From NCBI GenBank assembly GCA_023213315.1, contig JAKCPI010025244.1:1-64000 (forward strand): DNA of 64,000 nucleotides, read 5' to 3'. Origin of the DNA: Euborellia annulipes. Lineage: Eukaryota > Arthropoda > Insecta > Dermaptera > Anisolabididae. The notes beneath the pieces were generated by a model that searched no databases, was not told where the DNA came from, and saw only the letters and a list, made by a program, of their open reading frames with translations. A program made the translations under genes and the position numbers. This document shows, piece by piece, positions 58,301 through 64,000 of this stretch (positions within the stretch are counted from its first letter, which is position 1; each line of letters begins with the position of its first letter).

Positions 58301-60627
58301 AATTTGGGTTCATATCCTTCTTGCCGTGAAAATTTTCAAACATTGTCACTGTCTTCTTCGTCTGTGTTTTATTGAAGCTAATCTTTGTTGAGAGATTTTT
58401 GCTTTGCTCAGGGGCCCACATCTTGTGGGTACGTGAATGGCGACCACGAGCGGGCAGCTAGTGCATAGCTGGGACTGACAGTACTTCTGTTCTTTACATG
58501 TCAGTCTCTTCCCTTCTATATTTTCAACAGGCGTCAGACCGTGGGACAGGCCGGCCCGTTATATTCCTTCTGGGTCGCAAAAACGCATAAAAGACAAATT
58601 CCGCCGACCCCACACCGCGGGAATAATCAAGCGTAAAAAGACGAAGAATCTTTGTTGAAATTTGGAGAAAATATAAAAAAATATAAATAAATAAAAATTG
58701 CTTGTTATTTAAAGTATTTGATGCTTTACTATATTCAGATTTAATGATTTCTAGCTCATTTCCTTTTAGGGGTCAATTACAAACTCATTGTGACACTTCT
58801 GATTGGAAATGTGCAGGGTCTCTCTTTCCTTCTGATATTAATCAGATCGACATATGTATTTTTAAATTAAAAAATTCCATCTAATTATATTGTATTATTA
58901 ATTTTTTTAAATATAAATAATGTCATTAATCTTATCCAATTATATCTTTATTAAGTAGTTTATTTAACGAAGTTGTTGTGGTCCACTGATTCATCTTGAA
59001 TTAAGAACAAACAGGATACTAATAATTTTTTTTATATAAGGTAAATTATTTTCTAAAACTCGATAGCTTATTATTCGAAACCTGAAAATGATTTAAAAAA
59101 AATGAATCAAATCTTGATTGGTTTCCTTTATGCATTTAATAACTGTGAAAACAAGGTTTGAAATATAGGAATTTAATTAAGAATCGTTAATTAGAGTTTT
59201 TCTAAAAATTTAGGATATTAAAATAAGATATTAGATAAAAGAAAACTTTTTGAATTTATCTTACATTAATTCAGTGGTTTCCAACCATTTTGTTTCTACG
59301 CCTCCCTTAAAAATATTTAATCGTATGATGCCCCCCCCCCCCACCTATTTTATAAAATACCGTAATACAAAAAACAAAATTTTTTTAATGCTAAAAAATA
59401 TAAATTTATATAAAAATATATATGTATTTTTTTTTTATTTATTCTTATTTATAAAACCAGCAATCATTTGGTAAATTGCTCTCTGTAGCTAATATTTGCG
59501 CCTCCCCTTAGACCAGTCTGCTACATTAATTTTAAACTATGCATTTTTCTAAATAAGTCTCTTAAAATTAACCCTTAAAGATTTTTACAAAATAAATTCT
59601 TAATTGAAATTCTTATGCCATGCATAATCATGCATGATCAAAGCAACACATAAATTATAGTATCTACATTTTTTTTCTTTTAAATTCATTTTTATTCCCT
59701 TAATTATATCTATTCAAAAAATTTGTTTAACAACAATATTTTTTAAAAATATTTCGGTCTACCTTAAGATAAAGTAGTTGATTTAATAGATGCAGTATAA
59801 ATTAACGATATGTGATTGATTTGTTTCAGGTTCAATATTGGGACGACGGTCACGGTTTTCATGCAGCCGGAAATGATCTTCCACAGCACATTCCAGAGCC
59901 AGTTGGATTCACTCCGGAAGTACAAAATGCTCGAGACCAGCATCTTGCGCTTTACCATCAAATTCTAAGTCGTCTGCCTCCTCTACCTGCTTCTGTACCA
60001 CAAAGTGTCGACGAGAGTAATACCAACAACAAAGATGATGCCGAATACGATTATTCAGACAATGATAACGACGTTGTAGTCGTGGAAGGTGTGGATTCAC
60101 CACCACCAGTTCAGGACAGCGGTATGCTCACAAAATACCCAAAATTACCAACCTATCAGCCTGAAGACTCAGGATTGAAACACGATATCAACGCGGAATC
60201 AGTTATTGTTGATAATCCGGAAATCAATGCTGCATCAAGATCATCAAAAGGATTTTTTTACACTATACAATTAAAAAGCCCAATGCCTAAAATGAACACT
60301 CTGCAACAGCAAACTCCATTGGTGTATACCATCCACCAGCCGCAATACGTTTTAACTCCATTAAGCACTCTTCTTGCGTCAATGGATACTCCTCTTCCAG
60401 TAAGGCATTTAGTCACTAGGGCTATTCCAGAAGAGGATGAAGAAGAAGAAAAACCTGTCGTGCCCGAGAATCCTGAGATTATTTCGCCTGAAGAGCCTAG
60501 CGTCTCTCAACAAGCAGTGGCCAAAGGAGCGATCCCAGTTGCAGCCGTTCACGACGTCCAAGTTTCGCCGAACCAAAGGGCGAATTTGAAAAATCATCAA
60601 GTTCTACCAGTTTTTATTTCATCTTAA
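28905..60627 (+). CDS. RR-type chitin-binding cuticle protein, 3 exons
   Basis: Coding join: 28905-28928, 52551-52880, 59830-60627, 383 residues; both introns are phase 0 with GT/AG ends (CTG|GTGAGT...TTTTCAG and AAG|GTATAC...TTTCAG). Residues 1-21 form a signal peptide with likely cleavage after VQS. Residues 22-70 are Pro/Ser-rich. Residues about 71-136 are a Rebers-Riddiford chitin-binding domain (chitin_bind_4): FGYQLPDQ, then GxxxGxYSYLDPEG and VQYWDDGHGFHAAGNDLP. A GFTPEV...R.QHLALY segment follows, as in many arthropod cuticle proteins. The C-terminal 200 residues are low-complexity, with acidic patches at 187-199 and 319-325. Known: such proteins are secreted by epidermis and bind chitin in cuticle. 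The usual YxAD motif reads YWDD here. Confidence in the family is high; the pairing with distant exon 1 rests on phase and signal peptide. Confidence 0.88.
29830..30170. other. C-rich/G-rich low-complexity block ending in poly(A)
   Basis: Runs of C on the left half, G on the right and 39 A at the end. Both strands stay open by composition only. Consensus error or degraded transposon end. Confidence 0.45.
30589..31555. mobile_element. DNA transposon with GGGGCAAAAG subterminal motifs
   Basis: Perfect 19-bp ends GAGTAAGGTGGGGCAAAAG and complement, flanked by TATA. The 10-mer CTTTTGCCCC or its complement recurs internally (near 30780, 31157, 31180, 31511), like transposase-binding sites. No transposase frame. 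Confidence 0.7.
31788..31939 (-). pseudogene. LINE reverse-transcriptase C-terminal fragment
   Basis: The minus strand reads WMDCVIEDCRQKGLE, a DAQDRALL block, then SDP followed by a stop. The pattern W-D-V..D....G......A.DR....SDP is typical of the tail of many invertebrate non-LTR retrotransposon proteins. Only about 50 codons are left. Confidence 0.4.
32034..32103 (+). repeat. Internally deleted family A piece
   Basis: TACTTTTTCAGTTTTTTCGATTTTCTC jumps directly to CGACACAAAAATTCTGGTGTGAC, deleting the middle. Confidence 0.55.
32575..32690 (+). repeat. Family E SINE-like fragment
   Basis: GGGATGTTCCACATGCTGATT and TCTTGGTGGCTGTTGCTGTA; shares both blocks with 5262-5362. Confidence 0.45.
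32765..33429 (-). mobile_element. Family A, full length
   Basis: From the TCTGGTGTGAC hairpin to GAGAAAGT, 665 bp, with an X-box at 32938-32951 and a CACACA/CAGACAG run near 33270. Confidence 0.85.
32938..32951 (-). promoter_or_regulatory. Perfect X-box (RFX) motif inside family A
   Basis: GTTACCATGGCAAC on the plus strand; both half-sites fit the RFX consensus. Confidence 0.4.
34230..34327 (+). repeat. CTGT tetranucleotide microsatellite
   Basis: About 23 uninterrupted CTGT units near the Helitron 5' end; frames across it read QTDR repeats and are not genes. Confidence 0.95.
34643..36700 (+). repeat. 117-bp tandem array with higher-order repeats
   Basis: The phrase GACCCCCCTG recurs every 117 bp from 34746 to 36618 (17 occurrences, 16 exact periods). 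Units are almost identical; marker variants recur every fourth and eighth unit. Lies inside the Helitron. Confidence 0.95.
37125..37735 (-). repeat. Family A fragment with hAT insertion
   Basis: TACATCAGTAAAGTACTTGTACTC... through TTTTTGACATGAAACC. Left of it (37098-37124) is a half-copy of the GTCGACGTTTCGGGAACGC repeat. Confidence 0.65.
37133..37529. mobile_element. hAT MITE, 397 bp
   Basis: CAGGGGCGCCGGAAC...GTTCCGGCGCCTATG is flanked by TACATCAG (37125-37132, 37530-37537). Confidence 0.88.
38121..38781 (-). mobile_element. Family A, full length
   Basis: 661 bp, very similar to 32765-33429 including the truncated hairpin CTTCAGTAATCGAAAG, which suggests one subfamily. X-box at 38295-38308. 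Confidence 0.85.
38295..38308 (-). promoter_or_regulatory. Perfect X-box (RFX) motif inside family A
   Basis: GTTACCATGGCAAC, identical to 32938-32951. Confidence 0.4.
38790..39760. other. AT-rich intron DNA
   Basis: Open frames at 39278-39515 on both strands are compositionally driven. Nothing else seen. Confidence 0.45.
39765..39900. other. Extreme G/C/T/A homopolymer block
   Basis: Runs of G (up to about 27), C, T and A in series. This order resembles 58000-58115 and is more like consensus error than biology. Confidence 0.5.
40264..40505 (+). repeat. Internally deleted family A
   Basis: 5' part to GTTCAAAATAAAGCATAAA, then directly the 3' hairpin (AACCTGGTGTGACAAGC... CACACCAGA). Confidence 0.6.
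40980..41165. other. Unexplained GC-richer segment
   Basis: About 180 bp of mixed composition (GAAGCGATAAGGCGGAGCG, GTCCACGGACAAG) in AT-rich DNA. The minus frame has 63 codons but no recognisable motif. SINE, LTR or exon are all possible. Confidence 0.25.
41416..42180 (+). mobile_element. Family A with hAT insertion, 3' end lost
   Basis: Follows family A to TCTTCTGAAGACTTG; interrupted by 41529-41855; the 3' hairpin is replaced by a Helitron terminus at 42190. Confidence 0.75.
41529..41855. mobile_element. hAT MITE, 327 bp
   Basis: CAGTAGCGTAACG...CGTTACGCCACTG is flanked by CCTTGAAT (41521-41528, 41856-41863). Internal GAGGGCCCCGGGCCC motif; related interior near 44080-44200. Confidence 0.88.
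42190..42240 (-). mobile_element. Helitron 3' terminus, reverse orientation
   Basis: On the minus strand it ends GGGCGACCCAGCTAG followed by T, with an imperfect hairpin (GGTGCCC/GGGCGACC). The matching 5' end is not identified. Confidence 0.55.
42250..43780. other. AT-rich intron DNA with one TATA-like site
   Basis: CTATAAAA at 43244 with AGACGT (DPE-like) at 43294 and GTAAGT at 43335 could mark a small transcript, but each is weak. Confidence 0.2.
43787..44012 (+). mobile_element. SINE beta
   Basis: A-box-like TTGGTGTAGTTGGTAGCG, B-box-like GGTTTGGATCCC, body with CCATTTGG-type inverted pair. Confidence 0.72.
44889..45912 (+). mobile_element. Family A with 400-bp insertion
   Basis: Main body 44889-45391 with X-box at 45364-45377. 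Foreign AT-rich segment about 45392-45795. The 3' hairpin at 45828-45912 has an almost perfect stem with the apex CTTACCGAAGGGTAAG. Confidence 0.75.
45364..45377 (+). promoter_or_regulatory. Perfect X-box (RFX) motif inside family A
   Basis: GTTGCCATGGTAAC, identical to 1846-1859. Confidence 0.4.
46010..46170. mobile_element. hAT-like GC-rich remnant
   Basis: G-run blocks ending GTTCCCCTAGTTACGCCCATG, like the complement of a CATGGGCGTAACTAGGGG start. No opposite end found. Confidence 0.35.
46170..47160. other. Intron DNA with unexplained mixed segment
   Basis: 46480-46610 is moderately GC-rich (GGACACGTTGCCCTTTAGG) with no recognisable repeat ends. The remainder is AT-rich. Confidence 0.3.
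47178..47252 (-). repeat. Family A terminal fragment
   Basis: ATCTCAACATCGAATTTTTG to GGTAAGAGAAAGT. Confidence 0.7.
47570..47640. mobile_element. hAT-like left-end fragment
   Basis: CATGGGCGGATATAAGAGGGGG then TACCCCCCTA; no right end. Confidence 0.35.
47697..48065 (-). repeat. Family A fragment cut by a GC-rich hAT-like end
   Basis: Hairpin remnant ACACCAGATTTTTCG to TTTCAACCTCC, then CAGGGCTGGATCTAGGGGGG (48066-48240) replaces the rest. Confidence 0.6.
48580..49280 (+). mobile_element. Family A, near full length
   Basis: ACTTTCTCTTATC to CACACCGGA with a TG/G-run near 48725; a short insertion lies near 49020-49085. X-box-like GTTGCCAGGGTAAC has one mismatch. Confidence 0.75.
49514..49675. 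mobile_element. hAT-like left end
   Basis: CAGTGGCGTCATTTGGGGGG start with a GCCCCCCACCC block later; right terminus absent. Confidence 0.4.
49688..49893 (-). mobile_element. SINE beta
   Basis: Minus-strand head (CTTGGTGTACCGGGGTTAGC), body CAAATGG and tail of CACTCACA repeats. Confidence 0.7.
50232..50447 (-). CDS. Unrecognised 71-residue reading frame, possible exon
   Basis: The minus-strand ATG (context AAAATGG) opens a 71-codon frame. The frame is also open upstream to about 50488, reading SYLPKLNAEK before the Met. Composition is charged and unlike chance AT-rich frames (MGIPETKMAKWQKTIGRDV at the start, ADQPKE at the end). It lies inside the 23.6-kb cuticle intron on the opposite strand. 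No good acceptor precedes it, and a plus-strand CAG|GTAAGA overlaps its upstream side, so strand is uncertain. I do not recognise the family. Confidence 0.28.
   Translation of the reverse strand: MGIPETKMAKWQKTIGRDVSMKEVQEMNVKMSSYKKNSVTNPKEERKKTNESPQRPLGAHAWHFSADQPKE
50512..50750. repeat. Inverted repeat of TTCGGT type
   Basis: Arms contain GGTTCGGT/ACCGAACC and CCATCCAGTTAGA; centre AAATTTTCGGGCCGAAGG. A partial direct copy of its left edge recurs at 50760-50850. Related in style to 23367-23758. Confidence 0.45.
51028..51222 (-). CDS. Possible small secreted peptide (64 residues), weak
   Basis: The ATG-initiated frame begins with a hydrophobic stretch (NIIYNIILYLTIFLTSLYMSG) like a signal peptide and has two later cysteines. 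AT-rich DNA yields Ile/Leu/Phe/Tyr-rich frames by chance, and the stop abuts a family A-like terminus, so support is slight. Confidence 0.12.
   Translation of the reverse strand: MNIIYNIILYLTIFLTSLYMSGCPKYSFIKQKSNFKVTNVSYSKYKSRSIENTVIEKCGISINK
52053..52240 (+). mobile_element. SINE alpha, near full length
   Basis: CCCTCGGGCCTTGGTGCAGTGG head, B-box GGGTTCGCATCCC, body through GGTCTAAATGGCCTC and poly(A). Confidence 0.8.
52413..52520 (+). mobile_element. Truncated SINE beta next to cuticle exon 2
   Basis: Head with a damaged B-box (GGGTTCCCAGGCAG) and body to TTGGATACCAAAT. It ends about 30 bases before the acceptor of exon 2. Confidence 0.7.
52551..52880 (+). CDS. Cuticle protein exon 2 (residues 9-118)
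   Basis: It runs from a TTTTCAG acceptor to AAG|GTATAC. It encodes the end of the signal peptide, a Pro/Ser-rich spacer and the first two thirds of the RR domain. GC content is clearly higher than in the flanks. A truncated SINE ends about 30 bases upstream of the acceptor. Confidence 0.9.
53985..54515. repeat. Long palindrome with AACGTTTCGG motif
   Basis: Arms of about 240 bp centred near 54248 (AGACTTATAATCATTATAAGTCT). The left arm reads GGAACGTTTCGGTTGGGATC on plus, and minus-strand CTGAAGA lies at 54104-54098. Related to 9370-9600. Lies in cuticle intron 2. Confidence 0.75.
56064..56674 (+). mobile_element. Family A, near full length
   Basis: ACTTTATCTTACC to TTACACCAGA. Microsatellite shortened; X-box-like GTTGCCATAGTAAC has one mismatch. 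Confidence 0.75.
57912..58258. mobile_element. MITE-like element with homopolymer core
   Basis: Approximate ends AAGCCAGGGTCACACCGGGC and GCCCCGTGTGTCCGAGGCTT (imperfect complement) with repeated GCGATTGGTCGC motifs. The core 58000-58115 is G/C/A/T runs, probably consensus error. Confidence 0.45.
58259..58655 (+). mobile_element. Second SINE family with tRNA-like head
   Basis: Bases 58262-58326 fold partly like tRNA: anticodon stem TGCGT/ACGCA with loop TTTAGGA, and B-box-like GGTTCATATCC. The body shares blocks with 15220-15411 (minus). Confidence 0.5.
59269..59520. mobile_element. hAT left-end fragment
   Basis: CAGTGGTTTCCAACCATTTTG is a widespread hAT start; a C-run lies near 59330; no right terminus. 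Confidence 0.4.
59830..60627 (+). CDS. Cuticle protein exon 3 (residues 119-383, stop)
   Basis: The acceptor is TTTGTTTCAG, and the frame stays open for 265 codons to TAA. It finishes the RR domain (VQYWDDGHGF...NDLP) and continues into the TPEV-type segment and the long acidic/proline-rich tail. This is by far the longest open frame in the window. Confidence 0.93.
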   Translation, partial: VQYWDDGHGFHAAGNDLPQHIPEPVGFTPEVQNARDQHLALYHQILSRLPPLPASVPQSVDESNTNNKDDAEYDYSDNDNDVVVVEGVDSPPPVQDSGMLTKYPKLPTYQPEDSGLKHDINAESVIVDNPEINAASRSSKGFFYTIQLKSPMPKMNTLQQQTPLVYTIHQPQYVLTPLSTLLASMDTPLPVRHLVTRAIPEEDEEEEKPVVPENPEIISPEEPSVSQQAVAKGAIPVAAVHDVQVSPNQRANLKNHQVLPVFISS

Positions 60628-60690
60628 ATCGTGATTTACCAACCTTGTCAAATATATTGAGCCAGTTAAGAATTTACAAAATGATTAAAT

Positions 60691-60696
60691 AATAAA
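60691..60696 (+). terminator. Candidate polyadenylation signal of the cuticle gene
   Basis: AATAAA 64 bases after the stop codon in an AT-rich 3' UTR. Later AATAAA copies near 60865 and 60943 are alternatives. Confidence 0.45.
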
Positions 60697-60699
60697 TAA

Positions 60700-61596
60700 G
60701 GATTATATTTATATTTCGGTTATGATAGATGAAGATTTAATTCAAGAAATTTATATAGCCTTGAAATTAAAAAATATGTTTGTTGGACAGAAAAAGGCCT
60801 AAATCATTCTACACCAATTGAAATTTACAATGCTGGTGAGTTGTCTTATTGTTAATTAATAAAATTTTAATTTAATTAATAATTAATCTCAGGCCAACAG
60901 GTTTTCCCTGTTAATTTTGTGATATTTTGAGCCGCAGTGAGCCAAATAAAAGACTCAAATGTTGAGTCTTTTATTTTAGTGTCGGGATCTATATATTCCA
61001 AAAATTTAAAACAGCCCAATTTTCGAAAATATTACGAAAATTATGTATGTTTATATATATGTCATATTTCGATGATCAATGATCAAATAAAAATCAAATA
61101 TAAGATTAGCATTGGAAAATTGAAGTTTAATTCACTTATTTCTAAGGGATTCACTTCTAAAAGTATTGTGATAGTTGTAATTTATCAAAACACAGCTAGA
61201 TCATGTTATTTCCTTTTCCTCACGTCTTATTAATTTAAATTAACTTTTTTGGACCTACTTTTAAGTTAGATACCATCTATTGGTAGAGAATGAAGAATAA
61301 AACCAGCAAACTCCAGCAATTCCCTAAATATTATTAAAACTTTCAAGTTTGAAAATTTGATGATGGCTAATGAATTTGATTTTATTAAAGGCTTGGCTCA
61401 AAATGTTTCACAAGGATTGAATATTGAAACAAGTTGCCATAGGAAGTTTAAAAAATAGTTCATTAGATTTAATTTTTTTTTATAAAGAGACAGTATTTGT
61501 CATTTTTTTTAGAGTTCCTTGCATATAGAAGACTATAAATAAGTAAAAACACTCCAAATTTATAAATTGTGATATCATTAAAAACAATTTCAATAG
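60700..61596. other. AT-rich DNA downstream of the cuticle gene
   Basis: A 98-codon frame at 60937-61233 is Ile/Lys/Tyr-rich and unsupported. A short hairpin AAAAGACTCAA/TTGAGTCTTTT occurs at 60949. Confidence 0.45.
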
Positions 61597-61604
61597 CTTA
61601 ATTG

Positions 61605-61818
61605 CAGGGCCGTAGCCAAAGGTTTTCTCTGATGATCCCAGAGACAATCCCCCCTCTAAAATTAATAAATTTTAAAGCATACCGGTATAAATTATTTATA
61701 AATTTTTTTTATAATGTTTTGAGTTAAAATTTTAAATAGTTTTAAAAATTTATAATTTTTTCAAATGTCAGGTATGGTTTGGATCTCCCCCGCTTCTCTC
61801 CCCCTGGCTACGGTCCTG
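61605..61818. mobile_element. hAT MITE, 214 bp
   Basis: CAGGGCCGTAGCCA...TGGCTACGGTCCTG with flanks CTTAATTG / CTTAAATG (61597-61604, 61819-61826; one mismatch). Confidence 0.78.
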
Positions 61819-62427
61819 CTTAAATGTATAGATTAAATAATAGCCTGTTTTTTACAATATTTTATAATATCATTTAAATGTTAAACATTTTTTTCCATGT
61901 TTATACGTAATAAATTGTATCTGCATTTTTAAATTTAAAACTTTAGTTTTTTTTCAAAAATTTTAATCTATTCTATTTTTATTATTTTTAGGATAATTCA
62001 AAAATGATTATTATTTTTTTTATAATTAATAAGAAGAAAGAATAAAGCTTGAAGCATACATTTTTTTATTTAAGAGTGAAAAAGAATATTTTATATTGTA
62101 ACGAAGCTCTTCAATCTTAAATGATCCATTTCTTATAAAATTTTAAAAGGTAATATTTGTTATTTAATTTTAATTATCAAATTCTTAATGCTTCCGTAAT
62201 TTAAATGACCATGAAATTAAGATGGCTATCCAGGCGATTGCCCCCTCTAAAATTATTTTTTGATTACATTCTCCCCTCCTATCCTCACCAATGATGATTC
62301 GGTCTTTTTTTGTGAATTTATACATATTTTAAAGAACTTACTTTTAGCTCATATATATGTAAATGTGGGTTCGAAATCCTCTCCTTACCTTCCACTGGCC
62401 CAACCCCTATAATGGCGAGTGCAATAT

Positions 62428-62645
62428 GTACCATCTATTGCAATAGTATTGAGAATAAAGCCCGGAAGTTAGGCAGCCCAAATGGCAGCTGGTCTGTCTA
62501 AGAAATATCTTTTTCAAAGCAGACGATAGGGCGATCGGCCTTTATTACCATAAAAATTTATCTTTTCAATACATTAGTGAACGTGTACCATTTGGGCTGC
62601 CTAACTGCCGGGCTTTATTCTCAATACTATTGCAATAGATGGTAC
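62428..62645. mobile_element. Stem-loop MITE with 60-bp arms
   Basis: GTACCATCTATTGCAATAGT... (62428-62488) pairs with 62588-62645 almost perfectly around a 100-base loop. No clear target duplication. Confidence 0.7.
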
Positions 62646-62837
62646 CTATAGTAAAAGTAGAACCTCCTCCACTAATTCGTTAAAAGTTTGAAACCCAGGA
62701 AACACGAATATGGAAACAAACACCATATCTCAAAAATATTTTATCTTACAATTTACTAGTAAGTTATATTTTAACTTTACATTTCAATTTGAAAATCATG
62801 TCTGTTTAAAATCCTATTAACCAGTATTAATATTAGT

Positions 62838-63010
62838 TAGCACGTGACCCGTAGCTCAGAGAGAAGACATTAACTTCTCATGGCTGGGGTCCCGGGTTCG
62901 CTTCCCGCCCAAGCGGAAAAATTTATTTCATTTGAATTGACTATAAATCATTTGAAATTGGATTGAGATCCTCGGAGTTATTTGCATGCCCGAAGCTATC
63001 GAGATGCAAT
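62838..63010 (+). mobile_element. SINE with a different tRNA-like head
   Basis: TAGCTCAGAGAGAAGA (A-box) and GGGTTCGCTTCCCG (B-box) are followed by a body (ATTTATTTCATTTGAATTG) like SINE alpha. Confidence 0.6.
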
Positions 63011-63334
63011 CCATTAAAAAGATGCCAACTTGAATCTAACAAACTTTCTAACGAGAGTGATTTCTTCATAACTCCAATAAATACTTTCATTAACGCATTG
63101 AAGAAGCATATCTAAGAATGGATCATTGTATATATTATTTTATTTTAATTTATTTTTATTTATTTATTTATTTGTTGATTTTAAACCCTAACGCGTGCAA
63201 TATATTAAGGCCCCGGAGCTGTTCTATTGCACTAGAATTCCATCATCTCACCTTATCATTTGCCATCTTTGTCGCCACATCAGTGGGTGGACCGGCTGGC
63301 TGTAGGGGTGTGTGTGGAGGCCAAAAAAAAACAA

Positions 63335-63402
63335 AAAAACAAAAACAAATAAATAGGGTTGGGGTCTAAATAGCCTTATATGCCGAAAAAGACCTTAAAA
63401 AA
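63335..63402 (+). mobile_element. SINE alpha 3' fragment
   Basis: GGGTCTAAATAGCCTTATATG then CCGAAAAAGACCTTAAA and an A-rich end. Confidence 0.6.
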
Positions 63403-64000
63403 AATATATTGTTCATTAGGGTGGAGCGAAAAAGTACGATTTTTCACTTTTCTTTGAAATTGAAAACGGCCGGGTGCGGAAAAGTTGTTACATGTTATAA
63501 CTAAGATTTTTTATGAAAATCGGATGATATCTTGTAGTGCCACGAAGGGGTTAAAGTTTTAAAATATTACAAAAATGAATAATTTCTACTATTATTTCTT
63601 TTCATTTGGTTATATTTTAATAAATTTTGATGTGTAAGGTATTTATAAATGATAGCTATATTATAGTTCCATAAAAAAATGACTGACATTTCAAATTGAA
63701 TATTTTGAAGGGTCCTAAGATCATAGGATTTTTCATTATATTTTGTTTTAAGTTTCTTAATCAATTTTAAAACTTTAACATTGATTTATTTTTATGTAAG
63801 CTTAATAGTTATTTTAGCCAGATTTCTTGGAGAAATGGAACCTCATTTGAAGAAGATACAGAGAGGGAATTTATCCCCCCCCCCCCCCATCTTTTAAAAA
63901 TAAAATATAAAATGTGTATATATTTTCAAAATTTTTGTTGAATTATTATTTTAAAATTCAATCTCAATATATTTTGATAACTATTTTAGTGCCCCGCGTT
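63403..64000. other. AT-rich end of window
   Basis: TAGGGTGGAGCGAAAAAGT (63418) looks like a transposon left end whose partner would lie outside. A C-run occurs near 63880. Confidence 0.3.

Larger units (their letters stand above)
52881..59829 (+). other. Second intron of the cuticle gene, 6.95 kb
   Basis: GTATAC donor to TTTGTTTCAG acceptor, phase 0, within the RR domain. It contains the 54-kb palindrome, one family A copy and a SINE; 52.9-53.98, 54.52-56.06 and 58.66-59.27 kb are AT-rich without features. Confidence 0.85.

Noticed and set aside
58262..58326. tRNA-Leu (UAG anticodon loop)
   Set aside because: The anticodon arm is good but the T arm and acceptor are degenerate, and it heads a SINE body.
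60409..60600. 63-codon minus-strand frame
   Set aside because: Antisense shadow of cuticle exon 3.
60937..61233. 98-codon frame downstream of the cuticle gene
   Set aside because: Ile/Lys/Tyr-rich, as expected from AT-rich DNA; no motif or splice context.

Overview
The window is AT-rich nuclear DNA from an animal, almost certainly an arthropod. One gene encodes a secreted cuticle protein with a Rebers-Riddiford chitin-binding domain, and its core promoter looks arthropod (TATA box plus a TCAGTT initiator). Introns, tRNA-headed SINEs, hAT, Harbinger-like and Helitron DNA transposons fill most of the rest. I cannot name the species; crustacean or chelicerate is a guess. GC is low except in transposon ends, SINE heads, exons and homopolymer tracts, some of which look like assembly error.

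Two genes can be reconstructed from splice sites, intron phase and protein pattern. (1) Minus strand, 7901 to 4441: a three-exon, 166-residue protein resembling the MICOS cristae subunits Mic19/Mic25 (CHCHD3/CHCHD6 family). It has an N-terminal MG start and cysteines spaced CX9C-CX9C, but alanine where the last family cysteine should be. Its introns are 70 bp and 2.9 kb. (2) Plus strand, 28905 to 60627: a three-exon, 383-residue RR cuticle protein. A 24-nt first coding exon encodes half the signal peptide, a 23.6-kb phase-0 intron follows, and the chitin-binding domain is split across exons 2 and 3. The promoter lies just upstream of exon 1. One further minus-strand reading frame (50447 to 50232), inside the large intron, may be coding but is not recognised.

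Layout: 1-4200 nested transposons; 4441-7901 the Mic19-like gene; 7.9-16.7 kb AT-rich DNA with SINEs and long palindromes; 16.7-28 kb transposons, including hAT elements with 8-bp target duplications, a minisatellite and a decayed coding remnant; 28.7-28.9 kb the cuticle-gene promoter and exon 1; 29-52.5 kb its giant intron, with a 2.6-kb Helitron carrying a 117-bp tandem array that has higher-order structure; 52.5-60.7 kb exons 2 and 3; 60.7-64 kb AT-rich DNA with small MITEs and SINE pieces.

The dominant repeat, called family A here (about 670 bp, at least 15 full or partial copies), has hairpins at both ends, an internal TG/TCTG microsatellite and insertion into T-runs without clear target duplication. 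This resembles Helentron-associated (DINE-1-like) elements. Several copies carry a perfect RFX X-box. A second notable group is a set of long inverted repeats sharing a CTGANGA...CGAAAC arrangement that recalls, without fully matching, hammerhead-ribozyme cores of Penelope-like elements. No RNA gene, CRISPR array or operon was found.
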